IMG/VR virus record: IMGVR_UViG_3300020184_000301 | Coordinates: 1 to 26,168 of that record | From: a virus | Reading direction: 5' to 3' (one strand) | Length of the DNA: 26,168 nucleotides | In this document: in pieces, positions 7,818-15,928 of the stretch | Layout of the letters: every line of letters begins with the position of its first letter | How positions within the stretch are numbered: the stretch's first letter is position 1 | Notes under the pieces: generated by a model | What the model was told of the DNA's origin: nothing | What the model saw: the letters and a program-made list of their open reading frames with translations, nothing else | The model's database searches: none | Translations under genes and position numbers: made by a program

Positions 7818-7991
7818 ATGTTTGAAGAAGGTAAGACATACAAAGATCGTGCTGGAAATGTATATGAGTATCTTTATAAGTCTGGTGGCGTTTTAATCTT
7901 CTCTTCGAATGGTGTAAAGACCTGCCGTCATGTATCCGGAAAATATCGCTGGGACGATAAAGAAACTGAAATGGATGTAGCAAATGTTTGA
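7818..7991 (+). CDS. Small hypothetical protein (57 aa)
   Basis: ATG 7818 is 3 bp after the previous stop, and TGA 7989-7991 overlaps the next start by 8 bp. The product MFEEGKTYKDRAGNVYEYLY, then KSGGVLIFSSNGVKTCRHVS, is a predicted small beta-barrel-like domain. Function unknown; the start context and tiling between neighbours support it. Confidence 0.62.
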   Translation: MFEEGKTYKDRAGNVYEYLYKSGGVLIFSSNGVKTCRHVSGKYRWDDKETEMDVANV

Positions 7992-8331
7992 TAATGATTA
8001 TATTGTAGTAACATGCATTTCAACACACCGTATGCGTTATGTGATGCATAAGGATGATTTGCGTAAGCTGAACACAGATGTTACACCAACTGATAAAGAT
8101 CTAGTTGACTGGGCACTTGACACAGTGACACTGGAAGAATGCGAAGAGTTTTCACAATTACATCTTGGTGAACAGATTGTGGATCACTACGAATGCACTG
8201 AAGAAGAAATGCTCGGATTCTTTGATCGTGATAACGACTATCTAAAAGGTTGGAGTACCGATTACAAAATCGAGCATGTCCGCGGGCATATTCGTAGATA
8301 TTTGAAAGGGAATAAAGATGAAAGCAGGTAA
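7984..8331 (+). CDS. Conserved-type phage hypothetical protein (115 aa)
   Basis: Acidic soluble protein. The segment RMRYVMHKDDLRKLNTDVTP and the motif DNDYLKGWSTDYKIEHVRGH look like a conserved small-protein family of marine T4-like phages. No catalytic motif is visible. It overlaps the neighbours on both sides (8 and 14 bp), within a continuous operon. Confidence 0.72.
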   Translation: MFDNDYIVVTCISTHRMRYVMHKDDLRKLNTDVTPTDKDLVDWALDTVTLEECEEFSQLHLGEQIVDHYECTEEEMLGFFDRDNDYLKGWSTDYKIEHVRGHIRRYLKGNKDESR

Positions 8332-8665
8332 AGTTTGGGGTATGACTGAAATGATTGAAGCGAATGGTGCTTTAGAGTTTCATCGTATTCAAATGAATAA
8401 AGGAGGTGTTTGCTCTAAACATCTCCACGAATTCAAATGGAATGGGTTCTATGTTGAAAAAGGTGTAATGTTAGTTCGTGTCTGGCAGAAAGATTATGAT
8501 CTAGTGGATGAGACTATTCTATATGAGGGAGATTATACAAAAGTCAAACCAGGACTTTATCATCAGTTTGAATGTCTAGAGTCTGGTGTTGCTTACGAAT
8601 TATATTGGGCAGAGTTTAATCATAATGACATTAAGCGTGAGACCGTGGGATTTAAAGGTGATTAA
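8318..8665 (+). CDS. Cupin-domain protein, sugar-isomerase-like
   Basis: A 115-aa single-domain cupin. Motif 1 is CSKHLHEFKWNGFYVEKG (G-x-x-S-x-H-x-H with Glu) and motif 2 is GDYTKVKPGLYHQFE. These give a two-His/Glu plus His metal site. The spacing resembles the cupin half of mannose-6-phosphate isomerase/GDP-mannose pyrophosphorylase proteins. It lies directly before the phosphomannomutase-like HAD gene, which suggests a role in mannose-type sugar metabolism, but the substrate cannot be read from the sequence. Confidence 0.7.
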   Translation: MKAGKVWGMTEMIEANGALEFHRIQMNKGGVCSKHLHEFKWNGFYVEKGVMLVRVWQKDYDLVDETILYEGDYTKVKPGLYHQFECLESGVAYELYWAEFNHNDIKRETVGFKGD

Positions 8666-9353
8666 ATATCTTTTTGACGTAGACGGAACACTTACACCGA
8701 GTCGTCAGAAAATAGATAAAGATTTTAGAAACTGGCTAAAAGCATTTCTAAAGACAAATTTGGCTTATCTGGTGACAGGATCGGATAAGTCAAAAACTTA
8801 TGAGCAGATCGGGGACTTATATCATCTCTTCCAACGCGCATATCAATGTAGTGGAAATGATGTATGGGAGCAGGGAAAAAATATTCATACGAATGAAATC
8901 CATTTACCCCAGTCTTTGCTTTCAGATTTAGACGAAGTTTTAGAGTCAAGTAAATTTAATAGAAAAACTGGTCATCATATCGATTATAGACCCGGTTCAA
9001 TTAATTTTTCTATTGTGGGTCGTAATGCTAACCTTGAGGATAGGTTCTTATATCGTCAATGGGACGAACATAAGGATGAGAGAAAATCTATTGCTATCAA
9101 ACTCAGTCGTAAATATCCTGCATACAATTTTCAGGTAGCAGGCGAGACTGGTATTGATATTACGGAAATTGGACACGGTAAAGAACAGATTCTAACTGAC
9201 TTCCCCCAACTGGATGAGGTTATTTTCTTCGGTGACATGACAGCCCCGGGCGGAAATGATTATGACATATCGAAAAAAATTACCGAAAACGGCGGTACGG
9301 TTTATACAGTTAGATCGTGGGAAGAAACGTGGAGTATTCTAAAAAGCTTGTAG
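8658..9353 (+). CDS. HAD-superfamily protein, phosphomannomutase-like
   Basis: Motif 1 is FDVDGTLTPSRQK, with the nucleophile and acid Asp pair near the N-terminus. Motif INFSIVGRNA, then FQVAGETGIDIT and FFGDMTAPGGNDYDI, match eukaryotic-type phosphomannomutase (HAD-IIB, C2b cap), which interconverts mannose 6- and 1-phosphate. GTG 8658 is taken as start, giving 231 aa and an 8-bp overlap with the cupin gene; ATG 8625 is possible and would add 11 residues. Alternatively it could act as a sugar phosphatase, for example on KDO-8-phosphate, as no KdsC is seen. It ends just before the 9369-9397 promoter. Confidence 0.75.
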   Translation: MIKYLFDVDGTLTPSRQKIDKDFRNWLKAFLKTNLAYLVTGSDKSKTYEQIGDLYHLFQRAYQCSGNDVWEQGKNIHTNEIHLPQSLLSDLDEVLESSKFNRKTGHHIDYRPGSINFSIVGRNANLEDRFLYRQWDEHKDERKSIAIKLSRKYPAYNFQVAGETGIDITEIGHGKEQILTDFPQLDEVIFFGDMTAPGGNDYDISKKITENGGTVYTVRSWEETWSILKSL

Positions 9354-9368
9354 ACCCCATTTTTAGGG

Positions 9369-9397
9369 TTTACATTTCAAACGGAATGTGTTATATT
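9369..9397 (+). promoter_or_regulatory. Early-type sigma70 promoter for the nucleotide/replication operon
   Basis: GGGTTTACA with TTTACA at 9369-9374, 17-bp spacer, TATATT at 9392-9397. Spacer start TTTCAAACG is identical to that of the 24198 promoter. Predicted start is about 9404, with GAGGAG (9417-9422) 7 nt before the GTG start at 9430. Confidence 0.78.
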
Positions 9398-9429
9398 AGC
9401 AAATATAAAAACATCTGAGGAGTAGCACA

Positions 9430-10209
9430 GTGAATAGAGTAAGTGGCAGAAATCTAGGTGAAGGTCTGAAAAATCTTAGGTCCCTATTATACAAACAGGG
9501 GTATACCATCCAAACTGGTAGTTGGCAAGGCACCAAAGAACCCCCAACGTTTCTCGAGGTTCTTCACGCCGATCTTGTGGCACCTATGTATAGTGATGTG
9601 AAAAAAGCTTCTGATGAATTAAAAGCGACCCAACCTTGGGCAGACGTACACTTTGACGAACGTACTGGTGGCGAACCACTTAATCCACCCCCATCTCATA
9701 CGATGTGGCTAAAAGATACTGACAAGTATATGTCTGAAGGTCAACAAGCATTTTCTCATTCGTATCCTGAACGTATGTGGGCACCAACTATGGATGGTAT
9801 TCGCTTTAAGACGGGCAATCTTGGTGATGCTGTTGAACTTCTTAAAAGTGATAGTACCACCCGCCAATGCTATGTTCCTATGTGGTTTCCCGAGGATATT
9901 ATAGCTGCGAATCAAGGTGAACGTGTACCATGTTCATTCGGTTGGCACTTCATGGAACGTGGTGGTCAACTACATTGTTCTTATCACATGCGCTCGTGCG
10001 ACGTCGTGCGACACTTGCATAACGATCTTTACTTTGCTAATCGTCTAACTATGTGGATGATTGAAAAAAGTGGCATTAATGCCAAACCAGGGTATTTACA
10101 TTTCAGCTCAACTAGTTTACATTGCTTTGTCAACGACAAGTTTGCTCTTAAGCAGCTTGCGGGTATTAATGACTATGATTGGTCTAACTTTGAAGGAGCT
10201 GCCGTTTAA
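9430..10209 (+). CDS. Thymidylate-synthase-family protein, probable dCMP hydroxymethylase
   Basis: GTG start 9430 with GAGGAG 7 nt upstream; 259 aa. The core of the ThyA fold is visible: catalytic Cys168 in RVPCSFGWHFM, and MRSCDVVRHLHND, which aligns without gaps to QRSCDVFLGLPFN of E. coli ThyA. The residue equivalent to ThyA Asn177 is Asp199. That Asn selects dUMP, while Asp at this place is the hallmark of dCMP hydroxymethylase (T4 gp42). The window also has ThyX, so a second dTMP enzyme would be redundant. I infer synthesis of 5-hydroxymethyl-dCMP and thus modified DNA. His147 of ThyA is Ser here, so activity needs testing. It overlaps asnB (TAATG). Confidence 0.7.
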   Translation: MNRVSGRNLGEGLKNLRSLLYKQGYTIQTGSWQGTKEPPTFLEVLHADLVAPMYSDVKKASDELKATQPWADVHFDERTGGEPLNPPPSHTMWLKDTDKYMSEGQQAFSHSYPERMWAPTMDGIRFKTGNLGDAVELLKSDSTTRQCYVPMWFPEDIIAANQGERVPCSFGWHFMERGGQLHCSYHMRSCDVVRHLHNDLYFANRLTMWMIEKSGINAKPGYLHFSSTSLHCFVNDKFALKQLAGINDYDWSNFEGAAV

Positions 10210-11522
10210 TGTGTGGATTTGTTGCCTGTTCTAATTCAAATGTGGATCTAGAACAGATCATAGAAAAGATATCTTATCGTGGATTACCAGGGTATAAAGG
10301 TTATAAGTTATACGATACCCTTTGGCCAAAAGGTGTGAAAATGGCACATTACAGTTTGCCGTTTGTAAATCTCGACCCTGATATCGCTATTCAACCTAGT
10401 GAAAACTCGACCTCGTTGTTTGTTGGAGAGATCTTCAATTATAAAGAACTTGGCTTCCAAAATGATATCGAGTGTGCTTGGAAAACGTTTTGGTTCGGTG
10501 AAGGTATTCGTGGCTTTCGAAAGTTCGATGGGTTCTTTACCTTTGTCACTATCTTAAAAGGTAAACTATTCGGCGTCACAGATCATCTCGGAATCAAACC
10601 CCTTTACTATCGAACTGATGTTGATGCAATGGCATCTGAGCCTGATGTTCTGAAAGAGTTTGGTGAGGTTACCCGTAATGAACTCTTTCATTCAAACGTT
10701 ATGAAGTGGGGTTATGATCCAACCGGTGGTACTCCGTGGAATGAGATTAAACAGCTACCCCCAGGATGCACTGTTAGTGATGGTATCGTGAGAAAGTACT
10801 GGGATTGGAGTATGACTCCGACTAGTGACCTACGCACAGACCTAATCGAATCTGTCCGACGTAGGCTTGGCGGTCAGCGTGACCTTTCAATCCTATTATC
10901 CGGTGGGCTCGATTCAACCATTGTATATAAGATCATTACAGAAATACTCGGTCGCGAAGTGACGGCTATTCACGTTGACAACGGAGAAGAAGACTATGCG
11001 AAATTGGTTGCGGAAGATATGGTTGAGGTTAAACTGGAAGGAGTTACTGACGTGGACAGTGTGCGTATTCATCAGTCTCCTGTGGATCTGGGTAGCACGA
11101 AACCCCAGATAGCAATGGCCCGTAAGCTCAAAGAGCTTGGCTTCCATGCAGTACTAACTGGTGACGGTGCAGATGAACTCTTTGGTGGTTATCGTCGGGC
11201 AAAGGAGTATGATAGTCAAGCATCTGACGTTTGGTGTGAGTTACCATACTATCACCTTCCAAAGCTGGATCGTACAATGATGTATAGCACTATTGAGCTT
11301 AGATCTCCATTCCTATCACCTAGCATCGTCAGGCACGCTCTTTCCACGCCCTACGATCAACGTAATGGAGAAAAAAAGGTTCTAAAAGAAGCTTTCAAAG
11401 ATGTTGTCCCACAAAAGATTTTAATGAGAGACAAGCATCCCTTAAAGACCGAAACTATTCGTACCGATCCTATGCAGCAGCGGATCATTAACGAAAACAT
11501 CTGGAGAGAGCTATATGGATAA
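10209..11522 (+). CDS. asnB: Glutamine-dependent asparagine synthetase homologue
   Basis: N-terminal class II glutamine amidotransferase domain starting MCGFVA, which gives the catalytic Cys after Met removal. The C-terminal ATP-pyrophosphatase domain has the PP-loop LLSGGLDSTIV, then TGDGADELFGGYRRA and STIELRSPFL. At 437 aa it is shorter than E. coli AsnB (554). By eye alignment the glutamine pocket is altered: AHYSLPF stands for AHERLSI (Arg49 to Ser) and VGEIFNY for NGEIYNH (Asn74 to Val), while the Asp98 equivalent (ND-IE) is kept. It could be ammonia-using or act on another carboxyl acceptor. It is coupled to the ThyA-like gene and overlaps the deaminase by 8 bp. Confidence 0.85.
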   Translation: MCGFVACSNSNVDLEQIIEKISYRGLPGYKGYKLYDTLWPKGVKMAHYSLPFVNLDPDIAIQPSENSTSLFVGEIFNYKELGFQNDIECAWKTFWFGEGIRGFRKFDGFFTFVTILKGKLFGVTDHLGIKPLYYRTDVDAMASEPDVLKEFGEVTRNELFHSNVMKWGYDPTGGTPWNEIKQLPPGCTVSDGIVRKYWDWSMTPTSDLRTDLIESVRRRLGGQRDLSILLSGGLDSTIVYKIITEILGREVTAIHVDNGEEDYAKLVAEDMVEVKLEGVTDVDSVRIHQSPVDLGSTKPQIAMARKLKELGFHAVLTGDGADELFGGYRRAKEYDSQASDVWCELPYYHLPKLDRTMMYSTIELRSPFLSPSIVRHALSTPYDQRNGEKKVLKEAFKDVVPQKILMRDKHPLKTETIRTDPMQQRIINENIWRELYG

Positions 11523-11952
11523 GTGGGATAAACGATATATAGAGCTGGCCCAACTAGTTTCTACCTGGTCGAAAGATCCTTCGAGTAAGATCGGCGCAGT
11601 AGCAGTTGGAGGAAAGGGTGAGGTTCTTTCCACCGGGTATAACGGATTTCCAAGAGGTATTCTTGATCGGAAGCGGAGGCTAGACGATCGAGAGGTTAAG
11701 TATGATCTGATTGTTCATGCAGAAATGAATGCTATATTTAATGCAACATATAACGGCGTATCCCTTAATGGATCTACTGTATATGTTGCGGGTTTGCCTT
11801 GTTGCCATAAGTGTGCACTCGGACTTATACAGGTTGGGGTAAAACGAGTGGTTATGGATGGAGATCCGAATTCCGATCGATGGAAAGAATCGTGGAATAA
11901 ATCCGCCGCGCTTTTTAAAGAAGCCGGTATAGAATGGGAATTTACTGAATGA
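11515..11952 (+). CDS. dCMP deaminase
   Basis: Converts dCMP to dUMP, feeding ThyX. The zinc site is clear: HAEMNAI (His68, Glu70) and LPCCHKCA (Cys97, Cys100). The N-terminal part WDKRYIELAQLVSTWSKDPS, then SKIGAV, is typical of phage and ComEB-type dCMP deaminases. It is 145 aa, somewhat shorter than T4 Cd (193). It overlaps asnB by 8 bp and ugd by 4 bp (ATGA), so it is in the same operon. Confidence 0.93.
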   Translation: MDKWDKRYIELAQLVSTWSKDPSSKIGAVAVGGKGEVLSTGYNGFPRGILDRKRRLDDREVKYDLIVHAEMNAIFNATYNGVSLNGSTVYVAGLPCCHKCALGLIQVGVKRVVMDGDPNSDRWKESWNKSAALFKEAGIEWEFTE

Positions 11953-12779
11953 AAAGAATCGCAATTATTGGTCATGGCTTTGTCGGTAAAGCTGTTGACT
12001 ATGGATTTACGAACGATCAAGTCGAAAAGGTTATTATTGATCCAATCTACGGTACAACTATTGAAAAAGATTTGGGGGATCCAAATTCTTATAATTTCAT
12101 TTTCGTGTGCGTGCCTACGCCTATGAAAGATGATGGCGCAATTGATCGAGGTATCATTGATTCTGTTATGAAGTTTGTAACACGAGGTATTTTATTTACA
12201 ACAACAAATATCGTTATTAAGTCCACTATTACTCCTGACATTGCCGAAGATTACGAAAATGATCTCGTAGTATATAATCCGGAATTTTTAACTGAAGCAT
12301 CTGCAAAACAGGACTTTGTACATCCTGAATTTCATGTCTTTGGCGGACACCCAGAAATGTGTTATCGATTAAAAAGCTTTTATGATGAATATAGCCTATG
12401 TGATGATGTGCCGGTGTACGTAATGAGTATGGCCGAGGCTTCATTCGTTAAGTATGCTATTAATTCGTTTCTATCTACAAAGATCACATTTTTCAATCAA
12501 TTGTATGATGCAGTAAAGGATACGTCTGCAAACTATACTAAGATTATGAAGGCGGTTAGTGCTGATCCTCGTATCGGTTCTTCTCATACGAAGGTACCAG
12601 GATTTGACGGCAAACAAGGATATGGGGGAGCATGTTTCCCAAAGGACACAAATGCTCTAATTAATTACAGTAAAAGATTTACATTGGTGGAAGAATGTGT
12701 TAGAATTAACAGTGCATACCGGAGCCAATATGAATTAGACGAAAGGGAAAAGGAACAAAATGTCAAGTATAATGGATAA
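11949..12779 (+). CDS. UDP-glucose/GDP-mannose dehydrogenase family protein, C-terminal domain missing
   Basis: Oxidises a nucleotide sugar to its uronic acid with NAD. The Rossmann motif is IAIIGHGFVGKAVDYG. Further family motifs are FVCVPTP, VVYNPEFLTEASA, Lys168 and Asn172 in VKYAINSFLS, and the catalytic Cys229 in GYGGACFPKD. Normal members are 390-450 aa with a second nucleotide-binding domain after this point; this one stops at 276 aa. No remnant of the missing domain is seen downstream because uvsX starts inside its 3' end. It probably is a naturally short form. The sugar substrate is unknown. Confidence 0.85.
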   Translation: MKRIAIIGHGFVGKAVDYGFTNDQVEKVIIDPIYGTTIEKDLGDPNSYNFIFVCVPTPMKDDGAIDRGIIDSVMKFVTRGILFTTTNIVIKSTITPDIAEDYENDLVVYNPEFLTEASAKQDFVHPEFHVFGGHPEMCYRLKSFYDEYSLCDDVPVYVMSMAEASFVKYAINSFLSTKITFFNQLYDAVKDTSANYTKIMKAVSADPRIGSSHTKVPGFDGKQGYGGACFPKDTNALINYSKRFTLVEECVRINSAYRSQYELDEREKEQNVKYNG

Positions 12780-13818
12780 ACTCAAAAAGAACTCGAAGGT
12801 CAAGCAGACCTCTGTTCTTTCTGAATCTAAATTTTTCAATGATAAGGAAATGATTCCTACCGACGTACCAATGGTGAATGTTGCCCTTTCTGGCGATATC
12901 GACGGAGGACTGAGTCCAGGACTTACGGTTCTTGCCGGACCGTCAAAGCACTTTAAGACTTCATTTGCGCTTCTTATGGCATCCGCATATCTTAAGAAGT
13001 ATAAGGATTCCGTCATTCTTTTCTATGATTCGGAGTTCGGTTCTCCACAGTCGTACTTCCAGCAATTTGGTATCGACACTTCACGTGTGTTGCACACACC
13101 TGTCACAAACGTAGAAGAGCTTAAGTTCGATCTAATCAATCAACTTGAAGAGATTAGTCGGGAAGATAAAGTCATTGTTGTAATCGACTCCATCGGTAAC
13201 GTTGCATCGAAGAAAGAAATGGAAGATGCACTGAACGAAAAGTCAGTTGCCGATATGTCACGTGCAAAGGCACTAAAAGGTCTATTCCGCATGGCAACAC
13301 CATATCTTGCCATGAAGAATATTCCAATGCTTGCTATCAATCATACCTACCAGGAGATGGGATTGTTTCCAAAAGCAATTGTCTCTGGCGGTACTGGCAT
13401 CTATTATTCTGCTGATAACATCTGGATTCTTGGACGTCAGCAGGACAAGAAGAATAATGAAATCAAAGGTTATCATTTTGTAATCAATGTGGAGAAATCG
13501 CGTTATGTTAAAGAAAAATCTAAGATCCCTATTTCTGTTTCTTGGGAGGGTGGAGTTCAGAATTGGTCTGGCCTTCTTGAAGTTGCTCTTGCGGGTCAAT
13601 ACGTCGTCAAGCCTTCTGCAGGATGGTATCAACGCTATGATACTGATACTGGACAAATTCTTGGAAACAAATATCGAGAGAAGGACACGCTTAGCGAGGA
13701 GTTTTGGAAGCCAATCCTAGAAGAGACGGACTTTAAAGAGTTCATCCGCAAACAGTATCAGATCGGTAAAACCTCACTTGTAGACTTTGATGATATTGTC
13801 GTAGAGGATACCGACTAA
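12760..13818 (+). CDS. uvsX: UvsX, RecA-like recombinase
   Basis: T4-type RecA homologue for strand exchange and recombination-dependent replication. Walker A is GPSKHFKTS (residues 60-68), close to GPSKSFKS of T4 UvsX, and Walker B is VIVVIDSIG with Asp143. NHTYQEMG and SGGTGIYYSAD correspond to the L2/oligomerisation region. The product is 352 aa with an acidic C-terminal tail (DDIVVEDTD), as in RecA-type proteins. It overlaps the dehydrogenase gene by 20 bp and is coupled to the next ORF by TAATG. Confidence 0.96.
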   Translation: MSSIMDKLKKNSKVKQTSVLSESKFFNDKEMIPTDVPMVNVALSGDIDGGLSPGLTVLAGPSKHFKTSFALLMASAYLKKYKDSVILFYDSEFGSPQSYFQQFGIDTSRVLHTPVTNVEELKFDLINQLEEISREDKVIVVIDSIGNVASKKEMEDALNEKSVADMSRAKALKGLFRMATPYLAMKNIPMLAINHTYQEMGLFPKAIVSGGTGIYYSADNIWILGRQQDKKNNEIKGYHFVINVEKSRYVKEKSKIPISVSWEGGVQNWSGLLEVALAGQYVVKPSAGWYQRYDTDTGQILGNKYREKDTLSEEFWKPILEETDFKEFIRKQYQIGKTSLVDFDDIVVEDTD

Positions 13819-14078
13819 TGATCGAGAATCGGGATTATGAATTAATACCAAACTCTGTTGACGAGAATGAGTTCTGGGGGGTTCGTATCTTATCAGGAGA
13901 CTTCGTCGAAACCGTTATTCAATATGGAACTCTTCGGGTAGAAAACGATCATCTTAAATTCAATTTTAATATTGTCAATTCTCCAGATCAGGATCTTACT
14001 ACAGAAAATAGGGATTTACAATCTGTAGCAAAAGAGATATTATTCAGCATATTAGAGGAAGCAGCGGAAAAGAAATGA
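13818..14078 (+). CDS. Hypothetical protein between uvsX and gp41 (86 aa)
   Basis: ATG overlaps the uvsX stop. Acidic protein (MIENRDYELIPNS...) with predicted beta-strands (WGVRILSGDFVETVIQYGTL) and a C-terminal helix. A small ORF at this spot is common in marine T4-like phages. No motif identifies it; a role with UvsX or gp41 would be inference from position. Confidence 0.75.
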   Translation: MIENRDYELIPNSVDENEFWGVRILSGDFVETVIQYGTLRVENDHLKFNFNIVNSPDQDLTTENRDLQSVAKEILFSILEEAAEKK

Positions 14079-14263
14079 CCCACCATTGTGCACAGTGTAA
14101 AGAACCCTTAAATGAAGATGACAGCTATCGTGAGTTTCGATACTCGTACGAATCGGTAGAAAATCCTCAGGTCACAAATATAGGGCTTCTTTACATCTGT
14201 GACGATTGTTATGAAGATATAGCTGATTTTATTTACGAGGATGAGCAATTTGATGAATATTAA
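14075..14263 (+). CDS. Small zinc-ribbon-like protein (62 aa)
   Basis: Overlaps the previous gene by 4 bp. Two Cys pairs, CAQC (residues 5-8) and CDDC (about 42-45), form a probable four-Cys zinc site. The tail is very acidic (DFIYEDEQFDEY). Such ribbons often bind nucleic acid or protein partners. It ends 11 bp inside the helicase gene. Confidence 0.72.
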   Translation: MTHHCAQCKEPLNEDDSYREFRYSYESVENPQVTNIGLLYICDDCYEDIADFIYEDEQFDEY

Positions 14264-15620
14264 TCTCGAGCAGACTATTCTCCGTAATCTGCTAGTAAAC
14301 GAGAATTTCACCCGTAAGGTCTTACCTTATATCAAACCGGAGTACTTTGAAGGAACTTATCGCAAGTTGTTTCAAGAAGTAGGAAAGTTTGTAGCCAAGT
14401 ATAACAATCTTCCTACTCTTGAATCCTTTAAGATACAGGTCGAAGAATCGAATATGTCTGACGACCAGTACCAAGAAGCTATGGAGGTGCTTCCGAATCT
14501 TTTTAGCAAGGAAAAGGTTGATAATGATTGGCTTATTGACACAACTGAAAGGTGGTGTCAAGATCGTGCAGTTCACAATGCAATCATGGAATCCATTACG
14601 ATCATCGACGGAAAGCATCAATCGCTAACAAAGAATGCTCTTCCAGATATACTTACAAAAGCTTTGGCAGTTTCTTTCGATGCGAACGTAGGTCACGACT
14701 ATATTGAGAACTGGGTACAGCGCTATGAATTCTATCATACTGAAGAATCGCGTATTCCCTTTGATCTTGAGATGTTGAATAAGATTACAAAAGGAGGTCT
14801 ACCAAATAAGACGTTAAATGTTATATTGGCAGGTACTGGTGTCGGTAAGTCTTTGGCTATGTGTCATATGGCAGCGGCGGCACTTTCCGATGGGTACAAT
14901 GTTCTCTATATCACAATGGAGATGGCAGAAGAACGTATTGCTGAACGTATCGATGCTAACTTGATGGATGTTCCGATTGATCAGTTAGATAATATGCCGA
15001 AGGATATGTTCTCACAGAAAGTTTCCCGTATTGCCAAACAGACTACCGGTAAACTGATTGTAAAGGAGTATCCGACTGGACAGGCTAACAGTGCACACTT
15101 CCGAGCACTTTTGAATGAACTTAAGCTAAAGAAAACGTTTAAACCTGATATCATATTCATTGACTATTTGAATATTTGTGCATCATCACGGATGAAAGCG
15201 ATGGGGGGATCGATCAATTCTTATACGTACATTAAAGCGATTGCAGAAGAGCTTCGAGGTTTGGCCGTGGAGTTTAACGTTCCGCTCGTATCTGCAACTC
15301 AAACGACGCGTTCAGGTTATGGTAACTCGGATGTTGGGCTTGAAGATACGTCCGAGTCTTTTGGACTACCCGCTACCGCAGACCTCATGTTTGCAATTGT
15401 ATCGAGCGAAGAACTCGAGCAACAAGGACAGATCGCTGTAAAGCAATTAAAGAACCGATACAATGATCCGACTGCTCATAAACGATTCGTCCTCGGTATA
15501 GATAGGAGCAGAATGAAGCTATTCGATATTAGCTTCGATGAACAGAATTTAGTTGATGATACCCCAGCATTTGATAAAGGTGAAGTCAACGAACGTTTTA
15601 AAGACTTTAAATTAGACTAG
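14253..15620 (+). CDS. 41: Replicative DNA helicase, DnaB/T4 gp41 type
   Basis: The start is taken as ATG 14253 rather than 14241, because the GAGG upstream abuts the latter; the N-terminus MNINLEQTILRNLLV then matches T4 gp41 in place. Walker A is AGTGVGKS (193-200), VLYITMEMAEERIA is motif H1a, FIDYLNI near residue 286 is Walker B, and SATQTTRSG is motif H3. SFDANVGHDYIENW and LIVKEYPTG are T4-gp41-like. The 455-aa product, close to T4 gp41 (475), unwinds DNA ahead of the lagging-strand primase. Confidence 0.96.
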   Translation: MNINLEQTILRNLLVNENFTRKVLPYIKPEYFEGTYRKLFQEVGKFVAKYNNLPTLESFKIQVEESNMSDDQYQEAMEVLPNLFSKEKVDNDWLIDTTERWCQDRAVHNAIMESITIIDGKHQSLTKNALPDILTKALAVSFDANVGHDYIENWVQRYEFYHTEESRIPFDLEMLNKITKGGLPNKTLNVILAGTGVGKSLAMCHMAAAALSDGYNVLYITMEMAEERIAERIDANLMDVPIDQLDNMPKDMFSQKVSRIAKQTTGKLIVKEYPTGQANSAHFRALLNELKLKKTFKPDIIFIDYLNICASSRMKAMGGSINSYTYIKAIAEELRGLAVEFNVPLVSATQTTRSGYGNSDVGLEDTSESFGLPATADLMFAIVSSEELEQQGQIAVKQLKNRYNDPTAHKRFVLGIDRSRMKLFDISFDEQNLVDDTPAFDKGEVNERFKDFKLD

Positions 15621-15631
15621 GAGAAGATATA

Positions 15632-15928
15632 ATGACTCGAGCTAAGAATGGACGTAAAGGTGAATTGAGTGCGGGTGTACACAGTACAGTGTCTACATCT
15701 ACTAAACGAGCAATGAGATCTGCCTATATGGCTTCTCCTGATCGTATGTTGAACCAACGTAAGGCTTTCGATAAAGGTAAGCGTACAATGGTTACGATTC
15801 CGAATCCTAATAAGGAAGAGACCAATAAACCATTTATTCGAGTAAATGGAAAAGATTGGTTTAAACCGAAAGAGGTTCCTCGTAAGAAGGAGAAGAAATC
15901 GCAGTTTGCTTGGGAGAATGAAGATTAA
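15632..15928 (+). CDS. Basic hypothetical protein (98 aa)
   Basis: Starts 11 bp after gp41, with AGGAGAAG upstream. Highly basic and mostly disordered (KRAMRSAYMASPDRML, then PRKKEKKSQFAWENED), consistent with nucleic-acid binding. The pattern seems conserved in T4-like marine phages next to gp41. It is coupled to thyX by TAATG. Confidence 0.72.
   Translation: MTRAKNGRKGELSAGVHSTVSTSTKRAMRSAYMASPDRMLNQRKAFDKGKRTMVTIPNPNKEETNKPFIRVNGKDWFKPKEVPRKKEKKSQFAWENED

Noticed and set aside
9350-9368. ACCC/GGGT stem as a terminator after the HAD gene
   Set aside because: Only four base pairs and no proper T run after it.
13083-13105. GTGTG/CACAC short hairpin
   Set aside because: Five-base stem within uvsX, likely chance.
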